The notes: generated by a model not told the origin, from the sequence alone. Shown: positions 7,365-17,374, numbered from the stretch's first letter. The stretch is 64,000 nucleotides of DNA from Acidimicrobiaceae bacterium (GCA_024641005.1 JAHEDX010000011.1:1-64000); one strand, 5' to 3'. Numbers and translations: made by a program.

Positions 7365-10181
7365 TCAGGTGAAGTAGCCGAATACGTCGACGATCAGGTG
7401 ACCGACCGGGGTCGGCAGGTTCGCGGAGCCGTCCTCCATGCGGAATCGAGCCGACCCGGCATCGACCGCGGTGACGGCGGCACTGGCGCGGATCTCGCCG
7501 GCAAGCGTCCAGTTCAGCGATGAGGTCGATGGCTCGGGCTGGTCCGCGGCCCAGCCACGTAGGTACCCCGGCCGTGCTGCGTCGACAACCGTAACGTTCC
7601 AGACGACGCCGCCGGCGCTGTCGGGAACGGCGACGTGCGGTGCGGATGAGGCGTCGACCACGACGACCTGACGGTCGAGTAACGCTCCGCCGTTGACGCG
7701 CGAGTCGAAAGCGCGGTCTGGCCGGACCGGAACGTATCGACCGGCGGGGCTCAGGGGCGCCGAGGACGAGGTGATATAGCCGATCGCGTCGACGATCACG
7801 TGCGCGCTGCCCGATGCAACGAAGTACCCGGTGACGGCGATCCCACCGGTCCCTACCGGAACGATCGCGGTGTTCGCCACGGAGGCCTGGGCCGTCGTGT
7901 TGACGGTCGACGTCTTGCCGATGACGTCGGTTCGGTCGGCCGGGTAGGCCTGGACCCAGCCAGGGCCGGTTGCGGCGGTGGCGGTGACCGTGACGACGAC
8001 GGCATCGACGAGCCGGGGGTCGACACCCACTGGCATCGGAACCCGACGGATCTCGTTTGCTCTGAGTGGTCCGGCCACAGGGTTCAGCCTGGTGTCGAGC
8101 AGCCGCTGGGATGTCGTCAGTTCGACGAATCTGCCGGCGTCCACGGGGCCGGTCGTCCGCTGAAACCAGCCCAGCACGTCGACGACGACGTGCCCCTCGG
8201 CGATCGAATAGATCGAGATCGTTCCGTCCGAGCCGACCGGGATGATCGCGAAGTTGGCCCGCGTCTGCCCGGCGGTGTCGACGTTGAGATTCGAGTAACC
8301 GCCCAGGGTCGCCCGCAGCGTCGGTAACGCCTGGATGTAGCTGGGACGGTCGGGTTCGACGGTGACGATGTTGACGGCGACGGCGGTGACCCCGGTCGCC
8401 GGCACGCCGGCGACACCGGTTGCGGGCAGATCGAGGATCTCTCCTCGGTACAGCTCGCCGAGCAGCGCAGGTGGGCCGATGGGGCTGGTCGGGCGGGTGT
8501 CGAGCAGGCGCGCCGGCGCGTCCAGGGCCACGAAGCGGGACGGGGTGTCGTCGATGCCTGCCGCAGGTGGTGGCTCCGGCAGGCGGAACTCGCCGAACCC
8601 GTAGACGCTGTCTGGTCCTGCGGAACCCCGGTCGATCGTGAGATGTCGCAGGAGGTCGCCGAGCGCGGCGGGCCTGGCTGCGAGGGACGCATCCGTGAGC
8701 AGCGCTGCGCCACCGGTCACCACTGCTGCGGACGCGCTGGTGCCGGCGAACCTGCCCAGCACCGAGTTGGCGAAGTTCGAGGGCGCTGCGACCCCGGGGG
8801 CGACGCGCCCGTCATTGGTCGGCCCGCGCGAGCTGTAGCCGGCGATCGTGCCCGATGCGGCCGGATCGATCGCACCGACCGACACCACGCCCGGCGACCT
8901 CGCGTCGACCACCGATACCGCTGCCGAGTACTTGGCCTGCGTGAACGACGTCATGCCGGACCCGTAGTCGAGGACCTCGATGATGTCGCCGCTGGTGTCG
9001 CCGCCGCGCCAACGAAGCTCCAGATACAGCGACATGCCGGCGGGAGGACAGCGATCGCCGGTGATGAGCTCGAGCGGTGCAGCACCGGACCGCTGGGGAT
9101 AGGTCGAGCTGTCGACGATCGAACCTGCTGCGGGATTACCCGTCGGGGACTCCCACAGATAGGCGTCGTAATCGGTGCGCTCGATCGCAGGTGTGTCCCA
9201 GTCGTTTGCCCAACGGATACCCCCGAGGGCCACGCAGCCCTTGAATGCGAGATAGGTGTCAGTGCCCGACGGCCCGAAGGCGACCCGGTTGTTCACGATG
9301 CGCACGGGCTGTCGGTAGTACTTGTCGAGGCCGTTGTTCCCGCCCGAGTTGACCCAGAGAATGCCTTTGGAGACTGCATCCGCGACCACGTCGTCGAGCG
9401 GCCCGCGGCCGTCACCGGGGCCGTCGTAACGACTCCCGAGCGATCGGTTGACCACGGTGACACCCTTGCTGACGAACCAGTCGACCAGTGCTCGGTAGTC
9501 GGTGATGGTGGTGGCCTGGCCGAGATATACCTCGACGCCCGGCGCCATGTCGCGAATGGTCTCGACTACGGCGACGCCGTGTTCGTCGCCGCTCTCGACC
9601 ACGCCGTCGAACATCTCGTCGGTGCAGTCCGCGCCACTGTCGAAGCATCGTGCGTTGACTCCGGCGACCGGGGTCGGGCCGTGTTCTGCCGGATTCCAGT
9701 ACCGCGTGACGTCGAAGAAGTCGATGATGCCGACCTTGACGCCGCTGCCGTCGATACCCGCGTCATGCCAGGCGTCTGCATTGGTGACCGTGACCTGTTC
9801 ACCGGTGATCGGCCCGAATCGCGGGTGGTCGTTCGCCGCAGGGTACGACTCGGGCCGCACATCGACGGGCACGGGCTCTCGAACGGCGCCGCCGACGACT
9901 GCGGTGAGAAGGTCCCTGGCATCGACGGGCAGGCTCACGAGGAGCACGTCGGGTGCCTCGCCGAGGATCGTTCCGTCGTGCGCCGACACGACAGCGGAAG
10001 CAGCCGCCAGATCACCTGGGCGATCTCCGACGACCTCGAGCGTCACCATCTCGACCGGCGCTGTGGTCGGCTCGGCGAATGTCGCCGTGCCACCGGAGGC
10101 GAGCACTCCGCAGAGTCCCAAGACGGTAGCGAGGGCGAATTTCGAACGCCGTGCGATGTTCTGGTGGTCGGACGGGCGCAT
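7365..10181 (-). CDS. Secreted S8 subtilisin-like serine peptidase with three C-terminal LLDTR/VVDVxGYF repeat domains
   Basis: 938 aa; signal peptide; GIIDFFD (Asp), DEHGVAVVE (His), SGGNN, GTSASAAVV (Ser); then three beta-rich repeats starting RLLDTR, RLLDTR and RAFDSR and ending VVVDVLGWF, VIVDAIGYI and LIVDVFGYF. Confidence 0.85.
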   Translation of the reverse strand: MRPSDHQNIARRSKFALATVLGLCGVLASGGTATFAEPTTAPVEMVTLEVVGDRPGDLAAASAVVSAHDGTILGEAPDVLLVSLPVDARDLLTAVVGGAVREPVPVDVRPESYPAANDHPRFGPITGEQVTVTNADAWHDAGIDGSGVKVGIIDFFDVTRYWNPAEHGPTPVAGVNARCFDSGADCTDEMFDGVVESGDEHGVAVVETIRDMAPGVEVYLGQATTITDYRALVDWFVSKGVTVVNRSLGSRYDGPGDGRGPLDDVVADAVSKGILWVNSGGNNGLDKYYRQPVRIVNNRVAFGPSGTDTYLAFKGCVALGGIRWANDWDTPAIERTDYDAYLWESPTGNPAAGSIVDSSTYPQRSGAAPLELITGDRCPPAGMSLYLELRWRGGDTSGDIIEVLDYGSGMTSFTQAKYSAAVSVVDARSPGVVSVGAIDPAASGTIAGYSSRGPTNDGRVAPGVAAPSNFANSVLGRFAGTSASAAVVTGGAALLTDASLAARPAALGDLLRHLTIDRGSAGPDSVYGFGEFRLPEPPPAAGIDDTPSRFVALDAPARLLDTRPTSPIGPPALLGELYRGEILDLPATGVAGVPATGVTAVAVNIVTVEPDRPSYIQALPTLRATLGGYSNLNVDTAGQTRANFAIIPVGSDGTISIYSIAEGHVVVDVLGWFQRTTGPVDAGRFVELTTSQRLLDTRLNPVAGPLRANEIRRVPMPVGVDPRLVDAVVVTVTATAATGPGWVQAYPADRTDVIGKTSTVNTTAQASVANTAIVPVGTGGIAVTGYFVASGSAHVIVDAIGYITSSSAPLSPAGRYVPVRPDRAFDSRVNGGALLDRQVVVVDASSAPHVAVPDSAGGVVWNVTVVDAARPGYLRGWAADQPEPSTSSLNWTLAGEIRASAAVTAVDAGSARFRMEDGSANLPTPVGHLIVDVFGYFT

Positions 10182-10295
10182 GAACGTTCCAGTGTGTCAC
10201 CGATCGAGCGTCGACGCGGTGGCGCGATCTCGATCCATTGCCGGCACTGGCCACTCGTCAGGATCGTTGGTGCGCGCCCACCCGCGTGGTGCTGG

Positions 10296-12278
10296 TCACA
10301 GGCGGTCGGTGAACCAGTCGAGGATGATCTCGGCTCGCATGCGGCGGTGCACCGGTGAGCCCGAACGCGACAGTTCGTGATTCTCTCCCGGGAACCGGTA
10401 AAAGGTGACGTCCCGCTCGAGCAGACGCAGTGTCATCCAGAGTTCTTCGGCTTGGCTGATCGGGCAACGCCAGTCGTCCTCGGAGTGGACGATCAGCATC
10501 GGCACGTCGATGTCGCGGGCGAAGACGACCGGTGACATGCGCATGTACTCGGCTGGGTCCTCCACCGGATCGGGACCGTGCTCGATCCTGAACGCGGTGC
10601 CGATGTCACTCGACCATTCTTCGGTCAACAGGTTGTTCACCGCTCGTTCCGAACAGATCGCCTTGAGCCGGCCACCGTGACGGGCGGCGAGCAGCGTGGC
10701 CATGTAGCCGCCGTAGCTGCCACCCAGCATCCCGACCCGGTCTCGATCGCAGAACTCGTAACGGTCGAGTGCGACGTCGAGCACCGCCAAGACGTCGTCG
10801 AGGTCGACGCTGCCCCAACCCGATCCCGACACCACGGGGTGCTTCGGCCCGAGGATCGAATGTGCCCACGCCGAATGCCTCCCGCTGCCCCCGCGAGGAT
10901 TCGACATCAGCACCACGAACCCGGCGGCCGCCTGCATCTGGGCCTCGTCGAAGAACGTCTCGCCGTACTGGGTGAACGGGCCGCCGTGCACGTTGAGCAG
11001 CACCGGATACCGCTTGGCGGGGTCGAAGCCCGTGGGACGCATGATCCACGCATCGATCTCGTCGGAACCGTCGGTGCACGGCACGGCAAACCGTTCCCAA
11101 CCCAGGAACCCCTTCGACACGTGGGTCAACTGTTCGTCGGTCCCGTCGCGTGTGATCCACAGCTCCGCGGGCCGTACGACCGATGCGCGGGTGGTGGCGA
11201 TGACTGTGGCCGTCGCGTCGAAACCGCTCACGGTGATCGGCCCGTCGGTGAGGCGTTCCGGGTCACGACCGTCGGTGTGCAGCCGGTAGAGATGGGTCTC
11301 GCCGCGGTCCTCGGCGGTTGCGACCAGTGTGCTGTCATCCAGCCACACAGGGGCACGGGGGGTCTCGAACGTTCGGTCGAGACCCTCGCTGATCCAACGT
11401 CGACCGCTGCCGTCGGGGTTCATCACCCCGATCCGGATGTTCTGGGGGTACAGCAGCGCGTCGTCCATACCGCAGAAGGCGATCTGGGTGCCGTCCGGCG
11501 AGACACTGGGCTGGTGGTACAGGCCGGTGTGCTGGGTGAGGGCGCTGATCTCGCCGTCGAGCGACACGAGGTAGAGATCGGTCGCCAGATCACGGTCCCA
11601 GTCGTCATGACGCTGCGCGCTCGTGACGACCCCCGCCGAATCATGCAGCCAGGCGATGCCATGGTGCTGGTGGTCGCCAGGGGTGAGGTTGCGCGGCACA
11701 TCGGTACCGTCGGCGGCAACCACATAGACGTGTTGTGGTCGGTCGAAGATCCAATCCTCACCGTTGAGGCGCGAGAAGAAGCGTTCGACCTTGCGCGGGG
11801 ACTGCCAGCTCACGTCTTTGGCCTGGTATCGCTCGTCCCGAGTCCGGCTGGTGAACGCCAGCCAGCGGCCGTCGGGCGACCAGGCGAGGTCGCCCAGTCC
11901 GTCGGGCATGCTGCACACGGCTCGAATCTGGCCGGGTCCGTCGACCGGCAGGATCCACAAGGTGGAATCCCCCTTCTTCTCGCCGGTCCGGTTGACGTAC
12001 GCGAGCCAGCGGCCGTCGGGCGACCAGACGGGCTGGGCGTCATGTGGGCCGGCTGTGACGGGGACGCCGTCGATCCAGACCCTCGATCTGGTGTCGTTGG
12101 CGTCGAGATCGATCGTCGCCACGACGCATGCGACCTTTTCGCCGTTCGGTGAGAGTTGTGGTGTGCTCGCCGCAGAGCGCAGGTGAAGGAGGTCGCGGGC
12201 GATGTCGCCGTGGACCGACGACCGACCGGGCGTCTCGTTCTGGGGTCCGGTGTCGTGGGGGAAGGCGTTGTCTGGCAC
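10296..12278 (-). CDS. S9 family prolyl oligopeptidase/acylaminoacyl-peptidase-like
   Basis: N-terminal WD40-like propeller (SPDGRWLAY/F repeats); C-terminal GGSYGGYMAT serine motif and HSEDDWRCP, GENHE. Confidence 0.88.
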   Translation of the reverse strand: MPDNAFPHDTGPQNETPGRSSVHGDIARDLLHLRSAASTPQLSPNGEKVACVVATIDLDANDTRSRVWIDGVPVTAGPHDAQPVWSPDGRWLAYVNRTGEKKGDSTLWILPVDGPGQIRAVCSMPDGLGDLAWSPDGRWLAFTSRTRDERYQAKDVSWQSPRKVERFFSRLNGEDWIFDRPQHVYVVAADGTDVPRNLTPGDHQHHGIAWLHDSAGVVTSAQRHDDWDRDLATDLYLVSLDGEISALTQHTGLYHQPSVSPDGTQIAFCGMDDALLYPQNIRIGVMNPDGSGRRWISEGLDRTFETPRAPVWLDDSTLVATAEDRGETHLYRLHTDGRDPERLTDGPITVSGFDATATVIATTRASVVRPAELWITRDGTDEQLTHVSKGFLGWERFAVPCTDGSDEIDAWIMRPTGFDPAKRYPVLLNVHGGPFTQYGETFFDEAQMQAAAGFVVLMSNPRGGSGRHSAWAHSILGPKHPVVSGSGWGSVDLDDVLAVLDVALDRYEFCDRDRVGMLGGSYGGYMATLLAARHGGRLKAICSERAVNNLLTEEWSSDIGTAFRIEHGPDPVEDPAEYMRMSPVVFARDIDVPMLIVHSEDDWRCPISQAEELWMTLRLLERDVTFYRFPGENHELSRSGSPVHRRMRAEIILDWFTDRL

Positions 12279-12340
12279 CGGGCGACGATACCCCAGCCCG
12301 TTCGGCCGTCGTCGGTCGATCGAGCTGCAACACTGCGATC

Positions 12341-13096
12341 ATGTCGCACAACAGGCCTGTCATGTTGATCACCGGTGGAAGCCGAGGGATCGGCGCCGCG
12401 ACCGCGGTGCTGGCTGCACGGCGCGGGTACGACGTGGCGATCACGTATCTGAGCAACGAAGACGGCGCGTCGGACGTGGTGGCGGCATGCGAAGCGAACG
12501 GCGCCGGCGCCGTAGCGATTCGAGCTGACGTGGCGATCGAGTCCGATGTTGTCGAGATGTTCGACCGGACGGCCCGGGAACTCGGTCCGATTCGTGCGTT
12601 CGTCAACAACGCCGGGACCCTGCACCGAGCCGCACGGCTCGATCAATTCGAACTCGAGCGGCTGCAAGAGGTCGTTTCCGTCAACGTCATCGGTGCGTTC
12701 CTGGCGGCCCGTGAGGCGGTGCGCCACATGTCGACGATCCACGGTGGCGTCGGGGGAGCGATCGTCAACGTGTCGTCGGCAGCCTCTTACCTGGGAAGTC
12801 CGAACGAGTTCATCGACTATGCAGCGACAAAGGGTGCGCTCGACACGATGACGATCGGCCTCGCGAAAGAGGTGGCCACAGAGGGCATCCGCGTCAATGC
12901 TGTCCGCCCGGGCCTGATCTACACCGACATCCACGCGTTGTCGGGTATCGAGGGCCGTGTCGACAAGCTCGCACCCAACGTGCCGATGCAGCGGGGTGGC
13001 AGCGCTTCCGAGGTGGCGGAGGTGATCTTGTGGCTCGCCTCGACCGAGGCGAGCTATGTGACCGGCACGCTCGTCAATTGCACCGGTGGCCGCTGA
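12341..13096 (+). CDS. SDR family oxidoreductase
   Basis: MLITGGSRGIGAATAV, VNNAG, YAATKGALDTM. Confidence 0.87.
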   Translation: MSHNRPVMLITGGSRGIGAATAVLAARRGYDVAITYLSNEDGASDVVAACEANGAGAVAIRADVAIESDVVEMFDRTARELGPIRAFVNNAGTLHRAARLDQFELERLQEVVSVNVIGAFLAAREAVRHMSTIHGGVGGAIVNVSSAASYLGSPNEFIDYAATKGALDTMTIGLAKEVATEGIRVNAVRPGLIYTDIHALSGIEGRVDKLAPNVPMQRGGSASEVAEVILWLASTEASYVTGTLVNCTGGR

Positions 13097-13118
13097 TCGA
13101 ACCCGTGCGACCCGCTCG

Positions 13119-13397
13119 TCAGTCCGACAGGTCGTCGAACAGCTCGAGCTGCTCCCAGGTGACGGCGACATCGCTGACGGTCTTCCATGCGAGGCGGCCT
13201 CGGCTCGCCGGTCGGCGAACCTGCACCCGTTCGGGACGCAACGATCGTGCGGCACCGTCCGGATCGTGGAACGTGATGCTGCCGTCGGCCTCGACACGGG
13301 CCACCTTGCCGACCAGCCAGCGGCCACCCTCGTTGCGCCGAAAGCGGATCGGTTCGCCGAGGTGCAGGCCCACCGCCTTGAGGGTGCGTTCAGGCAT
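13119..13397 (-). CDS. Small hypothetical protein (92 aa)
   Basis: ATG start, compact ORF convergent with the SDR; no family recognised. Confidence 0.55.
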   Translation of the reverse strand: MPERTLKAVGLHLGEPIRFRRNEGGRWLVGKVARVEADGSITFHDPDGAARSLRPERVQVRRPASRGRLAWKTVSDVAVTWEQLELFDDLSD

Positions 13398-13435
13398 CGC
13401 TGCCCCTGGTGACGTCTCCCGATTCGAGCACTCGT

Positions 13436-14215
13436 TCAGACACCCAGCACGCGGCGTTGGAGCTTGCGCATGCCGGCCAGCCAGCGTGGCAGGTCGGTTG
13501 CCTTGAGCTGCATGTAGCCGGCGACCTCTGGGTGCGGCAGGATCAGGAAGCGTTCATCCACGATCGCGTCGTGGACGATGTCGGCGACCGTCTCGGGCTC
13601 GAGCACCACTCCGACCGATTTCACGACATCGCCGCCGTCGCCCAGATCGTCGCCGCTGTTGAGCATGTTGGTGTTGACGCCCTGCGGGCACAGGCAACTG
13701 ACCCTCAGCCCTCGCTCCCCGTAGGTGATGCTGAGCCACTCGGCGAAGGCGACCGCTGCATGCTTGGTGACGCTGTAGGGGGCCGAGCCGATCTGTGCCA
13801 ACACCCCTGCGGCCGAGGCCGTCGAGCAGAAGTAGCCCTCGCCGCGCGCGAGCCATTCCGGCAGCAACCGTCGCGCTGCCCAGCGATGAGCGTGGATGTT
13901 GACGTCGAAGGAGACCTCCCACAACCCCTCCTCGTCCATCGGGTCGCTGCCCAAGGCGACGCCGGCATTGGCGAAATAGAGGTCGACTGGTCCGAACTCG
14001 GCCTCCGCTGCATCGATCAAAGCAATGATGCTCCGCTCACTGCGCATGTCGGCGTCGATCGCGATCGAGCCCGGAAGTTCAGCAGCGATCGTCTCTGCGC
14101 CGGCAAGGTCGCTCAACACGACTCGTGCGCCGGCGGCATGGAAGCGGCGGGCGAGGGCCGACCCGATGCCTCCGGCCGCGCCGGTCACCACGATGTGTCG
14201 TCCTGAGAGGTCCAT
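13436..14215 (-). CDS. SDR family oxidoreductase
   Basis: HIVVTGAAGGIGSALARRF, YFANAGVALG, YSVTKHAAVAFAEW. Confidence 0.87.
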   Translation of the reverse strand: MDLSGRHIVVTGAAGGIGSALARRFHAAGARVVLSDLAGAETIAAELPGSIAIDADMRSERSIIALIDAAEAEFGPVDLYFANAGVALGSDPMDEEGLWEVSFDVNIHAHRWAARRLLPEWLARGEGYFCSTASAAGVLAQIGSAPYSVTKHAAVAFAEWLSITYGERGLRVSCLCPQGVNTNMLNSGDDLGDGGDVVKSVGVVLEPETVADIVHDAIVDERFLILPHPEVAGYMQLKATDLPRWLAGMRKLQRRVLGV

Positions 14216-14269
14216 GTTTCACATCGTAGGTGCGCGCGCGATCACCAAAAGAGAGATACCGTGGTTGAC

Positions 14270-14470
14270 GTGACTGATCAGCAGATCGCCGACACCCAGA
14301 TCCTCGAGCCCGAGCTGGTGCTCCGGGCCGATCGCGAGGCCGTCGTGTCCGAAGCTGTGTCGATCATCGACGGCGCGCTCGCGAAGATGATGCAGCGCGA
14401 GTTGGTTTCGTCGGGCGAGGTCGCTGACCTGCTGCTCGATGTGCGAACCCTGCTCACGGCCAAGCACTGA
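14270..14470 (+). CDS. Small hypothetical protein (about 66 aa)
   Basis: VTDQQIADTQILEPELVLRADREAVVSEAVSIIDGALAKMMQRELVSSGEVADLLLDVRTLLTAKH; TACCGT 7 nt upstream of GTG 14270. Confidence 0.6.
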   Translation: MTDQQIADTQILEPELVLRADREAVVSEAVSIIDGALAKMMQRELVSSGEVADLLLDVRTLLTAKH

Positions 14471-14492
14471 GCCCGTCGGCGTCGCCACGACG

Positions 14493-15875
14493 TCACGATC
14501 TGGCCAACTCGACGAAGGCCCGATGTAGGCACGCCGTCAATCGATCGGGCTCGGTGACCGCCGCCGTGTCGATGTTGATGCCCATGTCGAGCCGACCGCG
14601 ATACGACAACAGCGTCAGGTTGAACGCGGTTCCGATCACAGGTCCGATCGGGTAGATCTGGATCACCTCGGCACCTGCGGTGAACAGCGGAAACGGTGCC
14701 CCCTTGACGTTGGACGTTGCGAAGTCGATGGTGCGTGCCTGTTGCTGGGCCAGCCGTGTGATCACCGAACCCGGCAGCACGGAGGTCACCGTCGCGAGTG
14801 TCTCGAGCGCAGCCGACTTGTTGGCCTCACGTGCCATGAGCGCTGCCTCGCGGATGGCCTCGAAGCGTTCGGAGATGGGCATCGTGCGAGTGGGCACCAG
14901 GATTCGGGCCATCGAGAACGCGTTGCTGCCCGAGTCGTCGCTGCGGGTCGATATCGCCATCGTGGCGCGCAGTGACTCGACAGGTGCACCCATCTCGCTG
15001 TGGTACTCGGCCGCTGCGTGCGCTGCGGCTGTCACGAAGGCCGTGTTGAGGGTGCCGCCGAGTCGCTCGGCGGCACGTTTGGTCTCGTCGAGTGGTGCGC
15101 TCGCGACCTCGAGGTGGCGATGCAACGAACGCTGGGTCCACAGCGGTGACCGCGCCGGCAAGGTGTCGGAGAGTTCGGCCACGACACCTCGCAGCGTCCT
15201 GGTGGCACTGCTGGTCGCGTCGGGGATGCCCGTCGGGTCGGCGAGGAGGCCTCGTACCTGCTTGGCGATCCCGATCGGGAGACGCATCGATCCGGCGATG
15301 ACCTCGGCGATGGTGTCGGCCGTGGTGAGCGGGCGAGCTTGTTGCCGATCGGTCGGCACCGCCGGCTCGGCGGGCACGGGCTCGGGAGCGTCGCGCTCGA
15401 GATCATAGAACTGCATCGAGAGCTCGACCCCGCGCTCGCCATCGGTGATGGTGTGGTGCATCTTCTGAAGGATTGCGGCCTTGCCGCCGCGCATCCCCTC
15501 GACCACGACGAACTGCCACAACGGACGTGCCCGATCGAGCGGGTCGGCGACGAACTGTGCCGCCAGGTCGAGCACCTGGCGCAGCGTGCCGGGTCGTGGA
15601 CAGGCGATACGTCGCACGTGCCGATCGATGTCGAAATCTGGATCGTCGTCCCACACCGGTGGCGCCAACCCTCCCGGGCTGGTCACGACGCGTTGACGCA
15701 ATCGGGGCACCGCCGTCACGACGTAGTCCATGCGGCGTCGGAAGCTCTCGAAGTCCGGTGCCCGGTCGAGCAGTGTGACCGTCCCGAACGTGGACGACAG
15801 GTGTGGGTCTTGCTCGAGCCTCCACATCAAGCCCTCGGCGTCACTCATCGCGCGATCGAACCGGAACTCGCTCAT
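14493..15875 (-). CDS. Wax ester synthase/diacylglycerol acyltransferase (WS/DGAT)
   Basis: MHHTITDGERGVEL (HHxxxDG) and NVKGAPFPLFTAGAEV; start MSEFRFDRAMSDAEGLMWRLE. Confidence 0.88.
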   Translation of the reverse strand: MSEFRFDRAMSDAEGLMWRLEQDPHLSSTFGTVTLLDRAPDFESFRRRMDYVVTAVPRLRQRVVTSPGGLAPPVWDDDPDFDIDRHVRRIACPRPGTLRQVLDLAAQFVADPLDRARPLWQFVVVEGMRGGKAAILQKMHHTITDGERGVELSMQFYDLERDAPEPVPAEPAVPTDRQQARPLTTADTIAEVIAGSMRLPIGIAKQVRGLLADPTGIPDATSSATRTLRGVVAELSDTLPARSPLWTQRSLHRHLEVASAPLDETKRAAERLGGTLNTAFVTAAAHAAAEYHSEMGAPVESLRATMAISTRSDDSGSNAFSMARILVPTRTMPISERFEAIREAALMAREANKSAALETLATVTSVLPGSVITRLAQQQARTIDFATSNVKGAPFPLFTAGAEVIQIYPIGPVIGTAFNLTLLSYRGRLDMGINIDTAAVTEPDRLTACLHRAFVELARS

Positions 15876-15905
15876 GGCCTCCACACTACGGCTGGATCAG
15901 CGGTG

Positions 15906-16463
15906 TCATCCCAGGCCGAGTCGACGGAAGATGCGCCGAGCCAGCAGGCCCATCGCTGCGCCGACCATCACTCCACCGACGACATCGGAGGCGTGGTGAA
16001 TCCGTACATACGGTCTGCTGGTGGCAATCGTGGCCGCCAACGTGCCCCACACCGGCAACGATCGCTTGCCGTCCCAGCCAACGAGGGTCACAGCAGCAAA
16101 TGCGGCAGCCGAGGCGTGGCCGCTCGGGAACGACGACGTCTGGGGGGTGCGGATGTCGAAGCGGTCGTCGCCGGTGGCGGTGGGTCGGGCACGCCGGAAC
16201 AGACGTTTGAGCCCCTGGTTCACGATCAGACTCTCGAGCCCGATGCCGATCGCCAGGGCAAGCACCTGGTCGGGACGCCGCTTCACCGACCCACGAATCA
16301 GGCTGCACAGATGCCAGATCACGCTGAACTCTCCGGCATGGGTTGCGGCTGTCATGACGCGGTCGATACGCGGATCACCTCGGACCTGCTCGAGCATCGC
16401 GTCGACCGCGTCGTCGAACGCGACGATCCGGGCGCCGAACCGACCGCTGCCGGTACCACTCAC
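15906..16463 (-). CDS. PAP2-family phosphatase
   Basis: KRLFRRARP, FPSGHASAAAFA, RIHHASDVVGG motifs; GTG 16463 overlaps the RecB-like stop as GTGA. Confidence 0.82.
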   Translation of the reverse strand: MSGTGSGRFGARIVAFDDAVDAMLEQVRGDPRIDRVMTAATHAGEFSVIWHLCSLIRGSVKRRPDQVLALAIGIGLESLIVNQGLKRLFRRARPTATGDDRFDIRTPQTSSFPSGHASAAAFAAVTLVGWDGKRSLPVWGTLAATIATSRPYVRIHHASDVVGGVMVGAAMGLLARRIFRRLGLG

Positions 16464-17317
16464 GCCGGCACCGATCTGGTGAACGCGACCGGTGCCTCGG
16501 TTGCTGCGAGCGCCGGGTCGCCTCCGAACTCGGGACACCACTGCTGGAACGAGCAGTAGTTGCAGAGGGCGCTCTGGCGGGGCCGGAAGTCGTCACGCTC
16601 GCAGGCGGTGGCGACGGCCTTGAACACCGCCGTGGTGCGTGTCGTCATGAATTTCGTCGATTGGGCGGAGGGTGTAGCCGTGATGGTTTCGCCGGACTTG
16701 AGGTACATCAGCCGTATCGCCGCCGGTCGCTTGCCGAAGATGGACTCACACAAGAATGAGTAGAAGTTGAGCCCGGACAAGCTCTTGCGCTCCCAGTTGG
16801 GGCTGGGAGCACGGCCGGTCTTGTAGTCGGTGACGACGAGCTCACCGTCGGCGTCGAGCTCGAGGCGGTCGATGATGCCCCGCAGGGTGAGATCGCCGAT
16901 GGGTGCCTCGAGCCGAAGTTCGAGCCCGATGTCGCGGACGGTCGTGGGATCCTCCATCGTGAGATAGTTCGCTGCCAGAACCCGGCATTCGTCCTCGAAG
17001 ACGGAGATCTCGGCCTGGTTGAGACCGAGCAGCGTGAAGTCGGGATGGTCGCGGTACTCGACGATCGCCGCCTCGACGGACGTGTCGAGCGCGGTGCGGG
17101 TGCGGTCAGGTGCCGGTTCGAGAAACAGCAACTCGAGCGCTCGATGGACGAGCGACCCGCGTGTGGTGGCCACGGTCGGCAGGTCGGGCAGCTTCTCGAT
17201 GCTCGAGAAGCGGAACGCGAGTGGGCAGGACAGGAATGATTCGACCCGCGACGGCGACAGGCTCGTCGGGACGGCCCAAGACGACTCGCTCGTTCGCGCT
17301 GACGTGGTGTCACTCAT
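16460..17317 (-). CDS. Standalone RecB/Cas4-type PD-(D/E)XK nuclease with four-Cys iron-sulfur motif
   Basis: SFLSCPLAFRF, GSLVHRALELLF, GELVVTDYKTGR, CNYCSFQQWC. Confidence 0.82.
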   Translation of the reverse strand: MSDTTSARTSESSWAVPTSLSPSRVESFLSCPLAFRFSSIEKLPDLPTVATTRGSLVHRALELLFLEPAPDRTRTALDTSVEAAIVEYRDHPDFTLLGLNQAEISVFEDECRVLAANYLTMEDPTTVRDIGLELRLEAPIGDLTLRGIIDRLELDADGELVVTDYKTGRAPSPNWERKSLSGLNFYSFLCESIFGKRPAAIRLMYLKSGETITATPSAQSTKFMTTRTTAVFKAVATACERDDFRPRQSALCNYCSFQQWCPEFGGDPALAATEAPVAFTRSVPA

Positions 17318-17374
17318 GATGCGGTCAATCGTACGCGCAGGGTGTGGCGGAGTTGCCTGACCGAGGACCAGCGG

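Noticed and set aside
16460-17317. Cas4/defence-system nuclease
   Set aside because: Only a single RecB-like gene; no cas, restriction, toxin or helicase partner in the neighbourhood, so a defence role is not supported.
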